Part shown: positions 28,608 through 38,044 of the stretch, one piece after another
Layout of the letters: each line of letters starts with the position of its first letter
How positions within the stretch are numbered: position 1 is the stretch's first letter
Origin: Paucilactobacillus oligofermentans DSM 15707 = LMG 22743
GTDB taxonomy: Bacteria; Bacillota; Bacilli; Lactobacillales; Lactobacillaceae
Length of the DNA: 64,000 nt
Reading direction: 5' to 3'
Assembly (NCBI RefSeq): GCF_001434315.1
Contig: NZ_AZFE01000032.1
Span: forward strand, 62,561 to 126,560
Program-made: the position numbers and the translations under genes
The notes under the pieces: generated by a model
What the model saw: the letters and a program-made list of their open reading frames with translations, nothing else
What the model was told of the DNA's origin: nothing
The model's database searches: none

Positions 28608-29429
28608 ATGTTAACTTTATACCAACTTAAAGCATTGCGTTCATTGAAAAATAAGATTGTTTTAGTTACGGGTGGATCAAGTGGAATTGGTGAATCAGTT
28701 GCATATGAGGCCGCAAAACGTGGAGCTATTGTGGTCGTTGTGGCACGAAATCTACGCAAACTAAATTATGTGGCCAAGAAATGTTTAATCTTATCTGGTC
28801 GACCAGCATTTTCATTTGCAGCAGACCTAACTAATCCCGATCAGGTAGATAGTGTCTTAGCACAAATTACCCGTGAGGTTGGAAGTGTTGATATTCTAGT
28901 GAATGCAGCTGGATTTGGTGATATGTCACCATTAATTGATGAATCTAAAAAACGTATGCAAAAAATGGTTCAACTTAACTTATTAGCTTTGATGTATTTA
29001 AGTCGTCAAGCATCACGTCAAATGATTAGTCAAGGATATGGGGCAATCGTTAATATTGGTTCAATTGCTGGTAAAATTCCGACACCTAATAGTAGTGTAT
29101 ATTCGGCTACTAAGGCAGGCGTGATTAGTTTTAGTAATATTTTACGGATGGAAGTAGCAGATTATGGAATTCAAGTATTAACGGTCAATCCAGGACCAGT
29201 TGAAACGAAATTCTTTGATAAAGCTGATCCTTCGGGTAATTATTTAAGTCATTTACCTAAAAGGGTAGTTCTTGATTCAACTACGATTGCAAAACGAATT
29301 TGGGGTAGTATTGGTTATCCTGTTCGGGAAATTAATATTCCGTGGTATTTTAATATAGCAATTTTGGGTTATCATATTGCACCAGGACTGGGTGATTGGG
29401 CAATTAAAAAGTTTTTTGATTATAAATAA
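28608..29429 (+). CDS. SDR family NAD(P)-dependent oxidoreductase
   Basis: Short-chain dehydrogenase of the YqjQ/DltE-like group, 273 residues. Cofactor motif GGSSGIGES (about 22-30), NAAGFG, catalytic Ser in NIGSIAG and YSATK (Y-x3-K), then NPGPVETKFF. A C-terminal hydrophobic stretch (about 240-262) suggests membrane association. The ribosome binding site is GAGGTGATG. The rnz-SDR-recJ-apt order is common in lactobacilli; the substrate is unknown. Confidence 0.92.
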   Translation: MLTLYQLKALRSLKNKIVLVTGGSSGIGESVAYEAAKRGAIVVVVARNLRKLNYVAKKCLILSGRPAFSFAADLTNPDQVDSVLAQITREVGSVDILVNAAGFGDMSPLIDESKKRMQKMVQLNLLALMYLSRQASRQMISQGYGAIVNIGSIAGKIPTPNSSVYSATKAGVISFSNILRMEVADYGIQVLTVNPGPVETKFFDKADPSGNYLSHLPKRVVLDSTTIAKRIWGSIGYPVREINIPWYFNIAILGYHIAPGLGDWAIKKFFDYK

Positions 29430-29500
29430 TAAAATTAAAAAATCGAAGAAGTTCCATTGGGGACTTCAATACATAAATAATAAGAATGGTGGGAATGTTA

Positions 29501-31819
29501 GTGTTAGAATCGCAGTTTAATTGGGAGATGCCGGAAGTTGTCGACACTGCTAGTGCTAAAGAATTACAAAAAAAGTTTAAACTAACGCCCACCATTAGTA
29601 ACATTTTGGTTAATCGTGGTTATGATTCTGTTGAGACAGTCGAAAAATTTCTGAATCCACAGATAACGGATATTTATGCGCCAGATTCATTACATGATAT
29701 TGATAAGGCAGTCGAAAGAATTCGTCAATCCATTGAAGCTGGTGACCAGATTACCATTTATGGGGATTATGATGCGGATGGGATAACTAGTACTTCGGTG
29801 ATGTATGAATCACTGTTAACTGTCGGCGCTAATGTTAATTTCTATGTGCCTAATCGATTTACTGATGGTTATGGTCCTAATGTGGAAGCCTTTGGTAGAT
29901 TAATTGAAGCTGGAACACAATTAATTGTGACAGTTGATAATGGTGTTTCTGGTAATGAAGCAATTGATTTTGCTAATCAGCAGGGTGTGGATGTAGTTGT
30001 AACTGATCATCATGAAATACCTGAAAAATTACCAGCGGCATACGCAATTGTTCATCCTAGATTTCCAGGAACTGATTATCCTTTCGGTGATTTATCAGGT
30101 GTTGGAGTAGCGTTTAAAGTTGCTTGGGCACTACTGGATGAATTTCCCAGTGAGTTACTTGATTTAGTGGCCATTGGTGAAATTGCTGATTTAGTATCAG
30201 TAACTGATGAAAATAGAGTATTGATTAGTTTTGGATTGAAAGCATTGCAACAGGGAATGCGTCCGGGATTACATGAATTAGTTAAGCTAGCAAGTGTTAA
30301 TGAACAAAAACTAAATGAAACTAATGTTGGTTTTGCAATTGCCCCTCGTTTAAATGCTCTAGGGCGAATGGATGATGCTAATTTAGGTGTTGAATTATTA
30401 ACGACGTTAGATGAAGAACGGGCTGTAGAACTTGCATCCATGGTAGATAAGTTAAATCAACAACGGCAAAAAATTGTAGCTAAAATTACTAAAGAAGCAA
30501 TGGAAATGGCCACTTCTGATGATAATAAAGATTATCAAACATTAGTAATTGCTGGACATGATTGGCATGAAGGCGTGTTAGGGATTGTTGCAAGTCGAAT
30601 TGTTGAAAGTACGAATAAGCCAACTTTAGTTTTAAATATTGATTCAGAAACTAATTTAGCAAAAGGATCCGGTCGGAGCGTCGATGGCTTTGATTTATTT
30701 GCTAGTATTAATGAAATTAGAAGTATTACAACTTCATTTGGTGGACATCAGATGGCGGTTGGAATCTCATTATCAGAGAAAAACTTATCAGAATTACAAG
30801 CTGCACTTGAGGTAGCTGCAACTAAGGTTAATTTGGGTAAACGAGACAAAAAGACGGTTAAAATAACAGCTGATATTAAACCAGATGATTTAAATCTAGA
30901 ATTATTTTCTCAAATTGAACAACTAGCGCCATTTGGTCAAAATAATGAAAGACCAGTTGTAGCGCTTAAAGATATTCCGGTTAATAATGTTAAGACGATG
31001 GGTAAAACTAATTCTCACTTAAAGTTTGAAATGTTGGGACAAAATAATAAAGTTAATGCAGTTGCATTTAATCGTGGCGCATTGGTTGATCAGCTTATGG
31101 CCAGTAAAGACAAAGTATCAATTGTGGGAACTCTTGATGAGAATGAATGGCGTGGTAATCGAAGCGTTCAATTGATGGTAAAAGATTTAAGTGTTGATGG
31201 AATCCAAGTGATTGATCAGCGAACAAGTCATTTATCAGAAGAATTATTTGGTTATTCAGGCAAGTATGTATTTTTTAATCACGATTTAGCAGATCAATTA
31301 AAGGACTATTTGGATGATGATTCAATTATTTTTGCAGATGAAGTTACAAGTGCGATTAATATTGAAATTTTAACAATCGTTGATTGTCCAGCTGATATTA
31401 CTGACATGGGAAAATTCTTATCAATTGCTGGAGATCCATCGATTATCCGTGTGTTATTTTATGAAAAACATAGTGTTTATTTAAGTGGAATGCCAACTCA
31501 TCAAGAATTTGGTGAACTATTTAAATTTGTACAATCACATCAGAATGTTAATTTAAAATCACAACTAAAATTATTGAGTGACTATTTAAAAATTAATCAA
31601 GATCGGCTGATTTTCATGATACAGGTGTTTTTTGAGGCTGACTTTGTTAAAATAGAAGATGGTTTGCTTAATCGGGTTGATAATCCGCAAACTGTTGTAC
31701 TTGAAGAAACGCAACGATTTAAGCAACGTAAAATTCAAATGGAAACAGAACGAGAATTAATTTACAGTGATTCGACAGACTTAAGAAATTTAATTATTTC
31801 AGCTGTCAAAAAGCATTAA
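29501..31819 (+). CDS. recJ: Single-stranded-DNA-specific exonuclease RecJ
   Basis: 5'-3' single-strand exonuclease for recombination and repair. About 770 residues: DHH domain with YGDYDADGITST, TVDNGVSG and TDHHEIPEKLP, DHHA1 domain (GRSVDGFDLFASINEI ... FGGHQMAVG), OB domain, and the extra C-terminal domain of Firmicutes RecJ. The frame opens at ATG 29486 and has ATG 29495 and GTG 29501. I choose GTG because GGTGG lies 8 bases before it, while the upstream ATG has none. apt follows at 17 bp. Confidence 0.93.
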   Translation: MLESQFNWEMPEVVDTASAKELQKKFKLTPTISNILVNRGYDSVETVEKFLNPQITDIYAPDSLHDIDKAVERIRQSIEAGDQITIYGDYDADGITSTSVMYESLLTVGANVNFYVPNRFTDGYGPNVEAFGRLIEAGTQLIVTVDNGVSGNEAIDFANQQGVDVVVTDHHEIPEKLPAAYAIVHPRFPGTDYPFGDLSGVGVAFKVAWALLDEFPSELLDLVAIGEIADLVSVTDENRVLISFGLKALQQGMRPGLHELVKLASVNEQKLNETNVGFAIAPRLNALGRMDDANLGVELLTTLDEERAVELASMVDKLNQQRQKIVAKITKEAMEMATSDDNKDYQTLVIAGHDWHEGVLGIVASRIVESTNKPTLVLNIDSETNLAKGSGRSVDGFDLFASINEIRSITTSFGGHQMAVGISLSEKNLSELQAALEVAATKVNLGKRDKKTVKITADIKPDDLNLELFSQIEQLAPFGQNNERPVVALKDIPVNNVKTMGKTNSHLKFEMLGQNNKVNAVAFNRGALVDQLMASKDKVSIVGTLDENEWRGNRSVQLMVKDLSVDGIQVIDQRTSHLSEELFGYSGKYVFFNHDLADQLKDYLDDDSIIFADEVTSAINIEILTIVDCPADITDMGKFLSIAGDPSIIRVLFYEKHSVYLSGMPTHQEFGELFKFVQSHQNVNLKSQLKLLSDYLKINQDRLIFMIQVFFEADFVKIEDGLLNRVDNPQTVVLEETQRFKQRKIQMETERELIYSDSTDLRNLIISAVKKH

Positions 31820-31836
31820 GGGAGAAAAATTAAATA

Positions 31837-32364
31837 ATGTCATTAAACTTAAAAGATTACATCGCTAGTATTCCAGATTATCCAGAACCCGGAATAATTT
31901 TCCGTGATATTTCACCATTGATGGCAAGCGGTGAAGCATACCAACAAGCAACAAACGCAATTGCCGAATATGCGCGTGAAAAAAACGTTGAGATGATTGT
32001 TGGACCAGAAGCACGTGGATTCATTGTTGGATGCCCAGTGGCTTATAAACTTGGAATTGGATTTGCACCAGCTCGTAAAAAGGGTAAGTTACCAAATGAA
32101 ACAGTAAGTGCAACTTATGATTTAGAATATGGGACGGCAGAATTACAACTTCAAAAAGACGCAATTAAGCCCGGTCAACGAGTATTAGTAACTGATGATC
32201 TATTAGCTACTGGTGGAACGATTTCCGCAACTATTAAAATGGTTGAAGAATTAGGCGGAATCGTTGTAGGAACAGCTTTTATTATTGAACTAAATGATTT
32301 AAATGGTCGTGAAAAGATTAAGGATTATGATATCTTAACGTTATTAGAATATGATGGTGAATAA
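31837..32364 (+). CDS. apt: Adenine phosphoribosyltransferase
   Basis: Purine salvage: adenine plus PRPP gives AMP. 175 residues, normal. N-terminal [34 protein letters not shown] and the PRPP-binding motif [12 protein letters not shown] (about 122-133). The ribosome binding site is AAGGGAGAA. Next to recJ as in most Firmicutes; the convergent deoxyribosyltransferase beyond the shared terminator is also nucleobase salvage. Confidence 0.97.
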   Translation: MSLNLKDYIASIPDYPEPGIIFRDISPLMASGEAYQQATNAIAEYAREKNVEMIVGPEARGFIVGCPVAYKLGIGFAPARKKGKLPNETVSATYDLEYGTAELQLQKDAIKPGQRVLVTDDLLATGGTISATIKMVEELGGIVVGTAFIIELNDLNGREKIKDYDILTLLEYDGE

Positions 32365-32378
32365 ATTTAAAACGACAA

Positions 32379-32417
32379 AAAAATAAAAGCATTTGCAAAG
32401 GCAAATGCTTTTATTTT
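32379..32417. terminator. Bidirectional terminator between apt and the deoxyribosyltransferase gene
   Basis: AAAATAAAAGCATTTGC pairs perfectly with GCAAATGCTTTTATTTT around AAAG. Confidence 0.95.
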
Positions 32418-32422
32418 ATCAA

Positions 32423-32869
32423 TTAAAATGATTTTCCAGTAAATTTATTAGCAGGTAATTCACTAAAGTTATAAGTTTTTAGTTCTTCAATTGACTTAGT
32501 GTAGAAATGGCCAGCTTGACTAACCATTAGATTAAGATTTTCATCTAATTCTTGTAATAAGATAAGTGGTTTATTTGAATTATAGGCATAGCCGATTTCA
32601 AAGGCGGTACCACTATCAACGTTTTCATGAATAAAGTCAGTTACGGCAACAATTACATCAGCATGGTCAATTTCTTCGACATCATGGTTAAAAACGCCTT
32701 TTGCCCACTCTGGTGAACCATCATTGACGTTATCGTCATTTTCATCAGATAGTCTAGGACTAAAGAATTCGGTAACAGTTGGATTTTCACGAAGAGCAGC
32801 TTCAACTTTTGATACGCGATCGATTTGTTCATCGCTAAAAAATGGTCCTGCAAGATAAATTTTTTTCAT
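32423..32869 (-). CDS. Nucleoside 2-deoxyribosyltransferase
   Basis: Exchanges the base on 2'-deoxynucleosides, a salvage enzyme characteristic of lactobacilli. 148 residues, slightly shorter than the classical 157-residue enzyme. Visible: substrate loop YLAGPFFSDEQ at the N-terminus, ADVIVAVTD, and the GTAFEIGYAY segment with the catalytic Glu (about residue 93). The ribosome binding site on the minus strand is AAAGGAGTCC. Convergent with apt and single-gene. Confidence 0.92.
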   Translation of the reverse strand: MKKIYLAGPFFSDEQIDRVSKVEAALRENPTVTEFFSPRLSDENDDNVNDGSPEWAKGVFNHDVEEIDHADVIVAVTDFIHENVDSGTAFEIGYAYNSNKPLILLQELDENLNLMVSQAGHFYTKSIEELKTYNFSELPANKFTGKSF

Positions 32870-32969
32870 GATGGGACTCCTTTAAAAGTTATGATAGTTC
32901 TATTGTAGCGAAATCATGGTTAGGAAACAATTAAGAGTTTAAAAAATATCAAAAAAAGGGGAATTTAGT

Positions 32970-33617
32970 ATGATTATCTTTGTAATTATTGGTGGATTAA
33001 TGTTAATAATGAGTGTTTTTTATCTATTAAATTCAATTCAGCGTTATGGTACATGGGCATGGGCAACTTTTATGACAGTTCTAAGTGTTTTAATTGTTGG
33101 GATTGGTATTTTGGGTATGTGGCCAAAGTGGACTGGACAAGAGCAAACGGCAGCTTCACAAGCTAGTTCAGAGTCGAAAACACAGGCAAACTTATCTTCT
33201 AAAGCTACAACACAAAGTAGCTCTGATGCATCTTCAATTGCGGCGACGGGTAAGGCAGGCTTGACCGGTCAGACAACTGCACAGACTACGGCCAATACTG
33301 AAAAGAATGTTTTAGCACAGCTAAAAAAGAACTTTAAGACTTTTGGGTCAGTGAAATATGATGAAACAACTAAAACATATTTGATTACACCGACTGAATC
33401 TAAGACCGTTGAAAGTATGAATTATATTATCCAAAATCCAAGTAATGCTGAGGATGCAGGATGGAGTAATTTAACTGGTAGTATTCTTAAAATTTCAAAG
33501 CAACTTAAAAAGATTACTGGTAATGGCTATTCATTAACAATTACTCAACCAGATAGTGATGAAGCGATGTTTACAGTTAAAGATGGGATAACGACGTACG
33601 ATATTGCTAATCAATAA
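32970..33617 (+). CDS. Membrane-anchored protein with Ser/Thr/Gln-rich linker, function unknown
   Basis: 215 residues. Two membrane helices at about 1-22 and 29-52, then a low-complexity Ser/Thr/Ala/Gln linker (about 57-112) and a C-terminal extracellular domain of about 100 residues (LAQLKKNFKTFGSVKYDETTKTYLITP ... YSLTITQPDSDEAMFTVKDG). The layout suggests a cell-surface sensor or binding domain held off the membrane. I do not recognise a named family. The ribosome binding site is AAAAGGGGAA. Followed by a terminator-like hairpin. Confidence 0.8.
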   Translation: MIIFVIIGGLMLIMSVFYLLNSIQRYGTWAWATFMTVLSVLIVGIGILGMWPKWTGQEQTAASQASSESKTQANLSSKATTQSSSDASSIAATGKAGLTGQTTAQTTANTEKNVLAQLKKNFKTFGSVKYDETTKTYLITPTESKTVESMNYIIQNPSNAEDAGWSNLTGSILKISKQLKKITGNGYSLTITQPDSDEAMFTVKDGITTYDIANQ

Positions 33618-33627
33618 TGTTACACAA

Positions 33628-33677
33628 TAAAAGACAATCACTTTTCATAATTAACTGAAGAGTGGTTGCCTTTTTAT
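33628..33677 (+). terminator. Terminator after the membrane-anchored protein
   Basis: Imperfect hairpin: AAGACAATCACTTTTCA pairs with TGAAGAGTGGTTGCCTT, then T-run. Confidence 0.75.
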
Positions 33678-34048
33678 GATTGTATTATAACTTAAAAGTT
33701 ATAAATATGTTATTAACATATTTATCTTAAATGTTTAATTACTTTCTAAAATTAAAAAGTAGTTAATAGGAGTTAATATTTTTTAAAATAAAAAATAAAT
33801 TTAATTATATGAAACACAAAATATCAAAAGACTGATGAAACAGTACTTAAATATAATTTTATATTTATTTAAATTTATTGGCTATATTTTTTTATTCAAA
33901 ATAGCCATTAGTTAATTATTACTAAATTAATGTGTCTATAAACAATGTATTAATTATGATATACTGACAAGGAATTTGTTATTTAATAATAAAGTTTAAT
34001 TGATTGATTAATATTATTAAAAATAACTTACTTTTGGAGGAGTAAAAA
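33678..34048 (+). promoter_or_regulatory. AT-rich upstream region of the LPXTG adhesin gene
   Basis: 370 bp without a gene. It holds three things. ACTTTCTAAAATTAAAAAGT (33741-33760) continues into AGTT and resembles 44132-44156 upstream of the Mga-like operon. A 7-bp inverted repeat TGGCTAT/ATAGCCA lies at 33879-33907. An extended -10 promoter, TGATATACT, ends at 33965. The long leader after it is AT-rich. Confidence 0.5.
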
Positions 34049-37000
34049 ATGAATAAAATAAGAGCTTGGTTTATGACCATCTTGATTCTTGCAGGAGTAT
34101 CAGCCAGTAGTGGTGTTATTGTAGCTGATGCAATTGCATATGGAGCACCAGAGGAATATGTATCATCAGAAGTAATCTTAAAGGATTCGGATGATGATAG
34201 TGTTACATATGGTGGTGATAAAACTATCTATGAACATCTAGAAACTAAAGCGGATAATCCTGCAATTAGTGGGGCTTATTCTGTTATTAAGTTGGCTAGG
34301 GATCGATTTAAGGCACCGGTGGTTAGTGATGTTACTAATGGTGATAATTATATCTTGAAAGCTGATGTTGATAATACTAGTGACCCTGATAATTATTTAG
34401 TTAAACTATATTATAATGATATTCCTGCAACTGGTACGGATGTGAAGGTACCATTCGTCGTTCATACGTTAGGAATGCCGAATGATTCTAGTTTTCCAAT
34501 TAGTGATAAAACTTATGATTCTCAGGGAAATATTCTTAGTAATGGTAAAAGTTTAACGTTAAAATACGCACTTGCTAATCCTGACTTATATATTATGGAT
34601 ACTACAAAAACGGTTCCTGAAGATATAGTTTCAGAAACTGATAATACAATTACTAAAGAAGTTCCTGAGGTATTAGTTAATACATGGGGATCTGGTAATA
34701 CTGGTACTAGTACAGTTGATATGAGAACATTCAAAATTAGTATTCAATTGCCAAACGATTATAAGCTGGATGATTCTTATGATTATAGCAATCAACCATC
34801 AAGTGATATTTGGCAATATGACGCTAAGACTAATATAGTTAGCTACACTAATTCTCCTAATGCTGATGGAACACATACATGGGATAGAATTATGTTACCT
34901 CTAACTGCTAAAGTAGGAGCTAAAGTAGACGAATTCGAAAAATTGCAAGGTAAGATTACAGTAGTTGGAAATGATACTGATGTAATTGCAAGTGAATCTG
35001 GTACAGTTAAACTGGAAAAAAAGGAAGTTATTGATGTTCCAGGAGAGGCATATAAGACTTTTAATGCGTACGACGGTAATATCATTGGAAATGATACTAT
35101 AACTGCTAATACAAAGAGTTTGCAATTGCTTGGCAATTTATATGCAACAGGTAATTTCCGTAATGGTGGTTCCGATACTTCAAAACTAAATGAATATGTG
35201 GATACTATTGTAGATGAACCCCAATCTGATATTGATTATTCCAAACTAGCCAGTGATGATGAAGCTAAAGCAACGAAAGATGAAGGAGATTATTCTGTTT
35301 ATAATCAAATTTGGTTAAAGGGTAATTTTAGTGAAGAAACTAGAAAAGAAGCAGCTAAAAATACTGTCACGATAGATTATACAGATGGAACTGATTTCGT
35401 GATTGATGATCTTAATGCCTCAAGCGGTAGTGAGTATTTTAATAAAGAAGGAAAGACAGTAAAAAAAGTAACAATAAAATTTGATAATCCGATTCATGTA
35501 ACTGATACAGATGGTTATAATATGATGGTTGGTTTGCAAGGTAGTATGACAAAATCTGCAGTTCAAAACATTGTTAATTCTGATTATCAAAATGCTAAAG
35601 TTAAAAATAATATGACTGTTTTTTATGCAAACAACACAAATCATAAGTCATCTATTGATAAAGCATCATATTCACTAACTAAGAAAATTCCTAGTGTAAC
35701 TAATGCAGATGGGGATTGGGCATCTGTTGACACCGATGATATGTTACCAGGTGGGACAGTTAATGCTACGGCAGAATATAACGTTAGAAATATTGATGCT
35801 TTACAAACTAAAGATCAGGTTTTAAAAAACGGTAAGATGTTTTTCTTGGTGGATACCGGAGTTAAGCTCGGTGATATTAGTAAAATAAAAGGATTAACGA
35901 ATGTAAAAACTGAATATAATTATAAAAATACTGGAAAGACCGCCATTTATGGAGATATTACGAATGGTGATTTGAGTAGTAGTGATGAAACTATTACTAA
36001 ATTAAGTTACACAATCCCTTTGACTAACACAAATGCTTTGGATAAGGGTGGACATTCATTTGAGGCATACTTAATTTTTGATAACAATGGATTGGATTCT
36101 TATAATCTAACTAAGTTAAATGGTAAGGGAAGCTTTGAAACTGCTGATTTAAGTAATTATTATTCAAATACTAATTGGAAAATCGATAATCATAATTTAT
36201 ATGATAATACTGAAAAGCCAACAGCCTTTTTAGGAGAAACGAATAATTTCCAATTTATTCCTAGTGCAGCGTTAACTGCAACTAATTTAGTAGAACAAGG
36301 ATCAACTTCTGATAATTGGGTAGAAGATACTGGTAAGTTGGCTAGTCAAGCTGGTGATGAATTTACTTATTTATTGAAGACTAGTAATTACAGTATGAAT
36401 CAAGATTTCAATGATCTTGATGCGATTGATGTCCTACCAACCGTTGGTGATAAGTTCATCACTGATAGTAGTAAGGATCGTGGGTCTGAATTCTCGGTTG
36501 GACTTAAACAAGCGGTACAAGATGTACCTGCGGGTTATCATGTGATGTATTCAACTGATAAACCTAAAGATAAATATGAAGACAATCAAGTAGCTAACTG
36601 GGTTAATTCAAATTCAGTAACTGATTTCAGTAAAGTCACGATGGTTCGTTTACAGGCTGATCAAGGGACTACCTTACTACATGATAAATCTGTGTCAGTG
36701 AAATTGAATGTAAATACACCAGATAACATTGATTATAAAACAGATTTAGAAACTGATAATACGTTTGCAGTTTATGGAAAAACAGCAGATTTAAAATCGG
36801 CCTTAGTTGAATCTAACAAGTCTGTAATTCGGACAGTTGGTGGCGATCCAGTTATAGAAAATGGATCAATGCAAATTAGTAAAATTGATGCAGCAGATGC
36901 CACTAAACATTTGGCTGGAGCAGCATTTAAGCTAACTAGTGCTGATGGTACTATTAAAACTGGTGTTACTAATCAAGCTGGTGAATTAGATGTAGCTGAT

Positions 37001-37951
37001 TTAACTGCTGGAACTTATAAAGTAGTTGAAACTAAGGCTCCAACTGGATATCAATTAGATCCAACTGAACAAACAGTTAACGTAACTGCTAATCAAACTG
37101 CTAAAGCTATGTTCTTAGACAAACGTGAAGTCGTTACTCCAACAACTGGTAATTTGAAGTTGATTAAGGTAGCAGAACAAGATAAAACTAATAAATTAGC
37201 AGGGGCCCACTTTAATATCGTTGATACTAACGGTAAAACACAGCAGGCAATTACTAATAATGATGGTGAAATTAATTTAGATAATTTAATTGCTGGAAAT
37301 TATGAAGTAACTGAAACACAAGCACCAATTGGCTATGTTTTAGATACTACGACTAAGCAAGTTACGGTTACTAAGAATCAAACGGCAACCTTAACAATTA
37401 GTAATAAGTTGAAAGATACGCCAATAGTTCCAGAAGTACCTGATACTGGTAATTTGAAGTTAATTAAGGTTGCTCATCAAGATAAAAATAAAAAGTTATC
37501 AGGTGCACATTTTAATATTGTTAGTGAAGATGGCACATCACAGCAAGCCATTACTGATAGTAATGGGGAAATTAAAGTAAATGATATAGCAACTGGTAAT
37601 TATAAAGTAACTGAAACACAAGCACCAACTGGATATATGTTAGATAATAAAGTTACTGAGGTTACAGTAACTAAGGATCAAATTGCGACAGTAACAATTA
37701 GTAACAAATTAAAAGATACTTCAGTAGATCCTGGAACACCCGTGGATCCGGAAAAACCAATAGTTCCAGAAAAAGTTATTCCAACAAAACCTGTTGTTAA
37801 ACCAACGGTTACATTACCCAAAAATGATAAAACTAAATTACCACAAACTGGTGAACAAATTGTAGCTGGTTCAGTCGTATTCTTAGTTGTATTATTAACA
37901 GCTGGATTTGGTACGTTATGCTTGTATCAATATCGGACTAAAAAGCGCTAA
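34049..37951 (+). CDS. LPXTG-anchored adhesin with three SpaA/Cna-B repeats
   Basis: 1300-residue secreted wall protein. Signal peptide at about 1-28, then a long Asp/Asn/Thr-rich region (about 30-930) without a family I can name. Three homologous beta-sandwich repeats begin near residues 938, 1032 and 1132; each carries the first-strand Lys (ISKID, LIKVA), the Glu of VETKAP or TETQAP, and repeats 2 and 3 the terminal SNK Asn, the residues that form intramolecular isopeptide bonds in SpaA/Cna-B domains. The C-terminus has a Pro/Lys spacer, LPQTGE at 1264, a membrane helix and KKR. The ribosome binding site is TTTTGGAGGAG. No pilin-specific sortase is nearby, so it is a stalk adhesin rather than a clear pilin. 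Confidence 0.93.
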   Translation: MNKIRAWFMTILILAGVSASSGVIVADAIAYGAPEEYVSSEVILKDSDDDSVTYGGDKTIYEHLETKADNPAISGAYSVIKLARDRFKAPVVSDVTNGDNYILKADVDNTSDPDNYLVKLYYNDIPATGTDVKVPFVVHTLGMPNDSSFPISDKTYDSQGNILSNGKSLTLKYALANPDLYIMDTTKTVPEDIVSETDNTITKEVPEVLVNTWGSGNTGTSTVDMRTFKISIQLPNDYKLDDSYDYSNQPSSDIWQYDAKTNIVSYTNSPNADGTHTWDRIMLPLTAKVGAKVDEFEKLQGKITVVGNDTDVIASESGTVKLEKKEVIDVPGEAYKTFNAYDGNIIGNDTITANTKSLQLLGNLYATGNFRNGGSDTSKLNEYVDTIVDEPQSDIDYSKLASDDEAKATKDEGDYSVYNQIWLKGNFSEETRKEAAKNTVTIDYTDGTDFVIDDLNASSGSEYFNKEGKTVKKVTIKFDNPIHVTDTDGYNMMVGLQGSMTKSAVQNIVNSDYQNAKVKNNMTVFYANNTNHKSSIDKASYSLTKKIPSVTNADGDWASVDTDDMLPGGTVNATAEYNVRNIDALQTKDQVLKNGKMFFLVDTGVKLGDISKIKGLTNVKTEYNYKNTGKTAIYGDITNGDLSSSDETITKLSYTIPLTNTNALDKGGHSFEAYLIFDNNGLDSYNLTKLNGKGSFETADLSNYYSNTNWKIDNHNLYDNTEKPTAFLGETNNFQFIPSAALTATNLVEQGSTSDNWVEDTGKLASQAGDEFTYLLKTSNYSMNQDFNDLDAIDVLPTVGDKFITDSSKDRGSEFSVGLKQAVQDVPAGYHVMYSTDKPKDKYEDNQVANWVNSNSVTDFSKVTMVRLQADQGTTLLHDKSVSVKLNVNTPDNIDYKTDLETDNTFAVYGKTADLKSALVESNKSVIRTVGGDPVIENGSMQISKIDAADATKHLAGAAFKLTSADGTIKTGVTNQAGELDVADLTAGTYKVVETKAPTGYQLDPTEQTVNVTANQTAKAMFLDKREVVTPTTGNLKLIKVAEQDKTNKLAGAHFNIVDTNGKTQQAITNNDGEINLDNLIAGNYEVTETQAPIGYVLDTTTKQVTVTKNQTATLTISNKLKDTPIVPEVPDTGNLKLIKVAHQDKNKKLSGAHFNIVSEDGTSQQAITDSNGEIKVNDIATGNYKVTETQAPTGYMLDNKVTEVTVTKDQIATVTISNKLKDTSVDPGTPVDPEKPIVPEKVIPTKPVVKPTVTLPKNDKTKLPQTGEQIVAGSVVFLVVLLTAGFGTLCLYQYRTKKR

Positions 37952-37967
37952 AAGTAATTTTAGTGTT

Positions 37968-38015
37968 AAAAAGCCTTACAAATTAGATTTAATATCTAAT
38001 TTGTAAGGCTTTTTG
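37968..38015. terminator. Terminator after the LPXTG adhesin
   Basis: AAAAAGCCTTACAAATTAGAT pairs perfectly with the complementary arm ending GGCTTTTT around TTAAT. May also serve the convergent cytX gene. Confidence 0.95.
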
Positions 38016-38044
38016 TTTTGATTATAAATGAAGCAAACGTAAAA

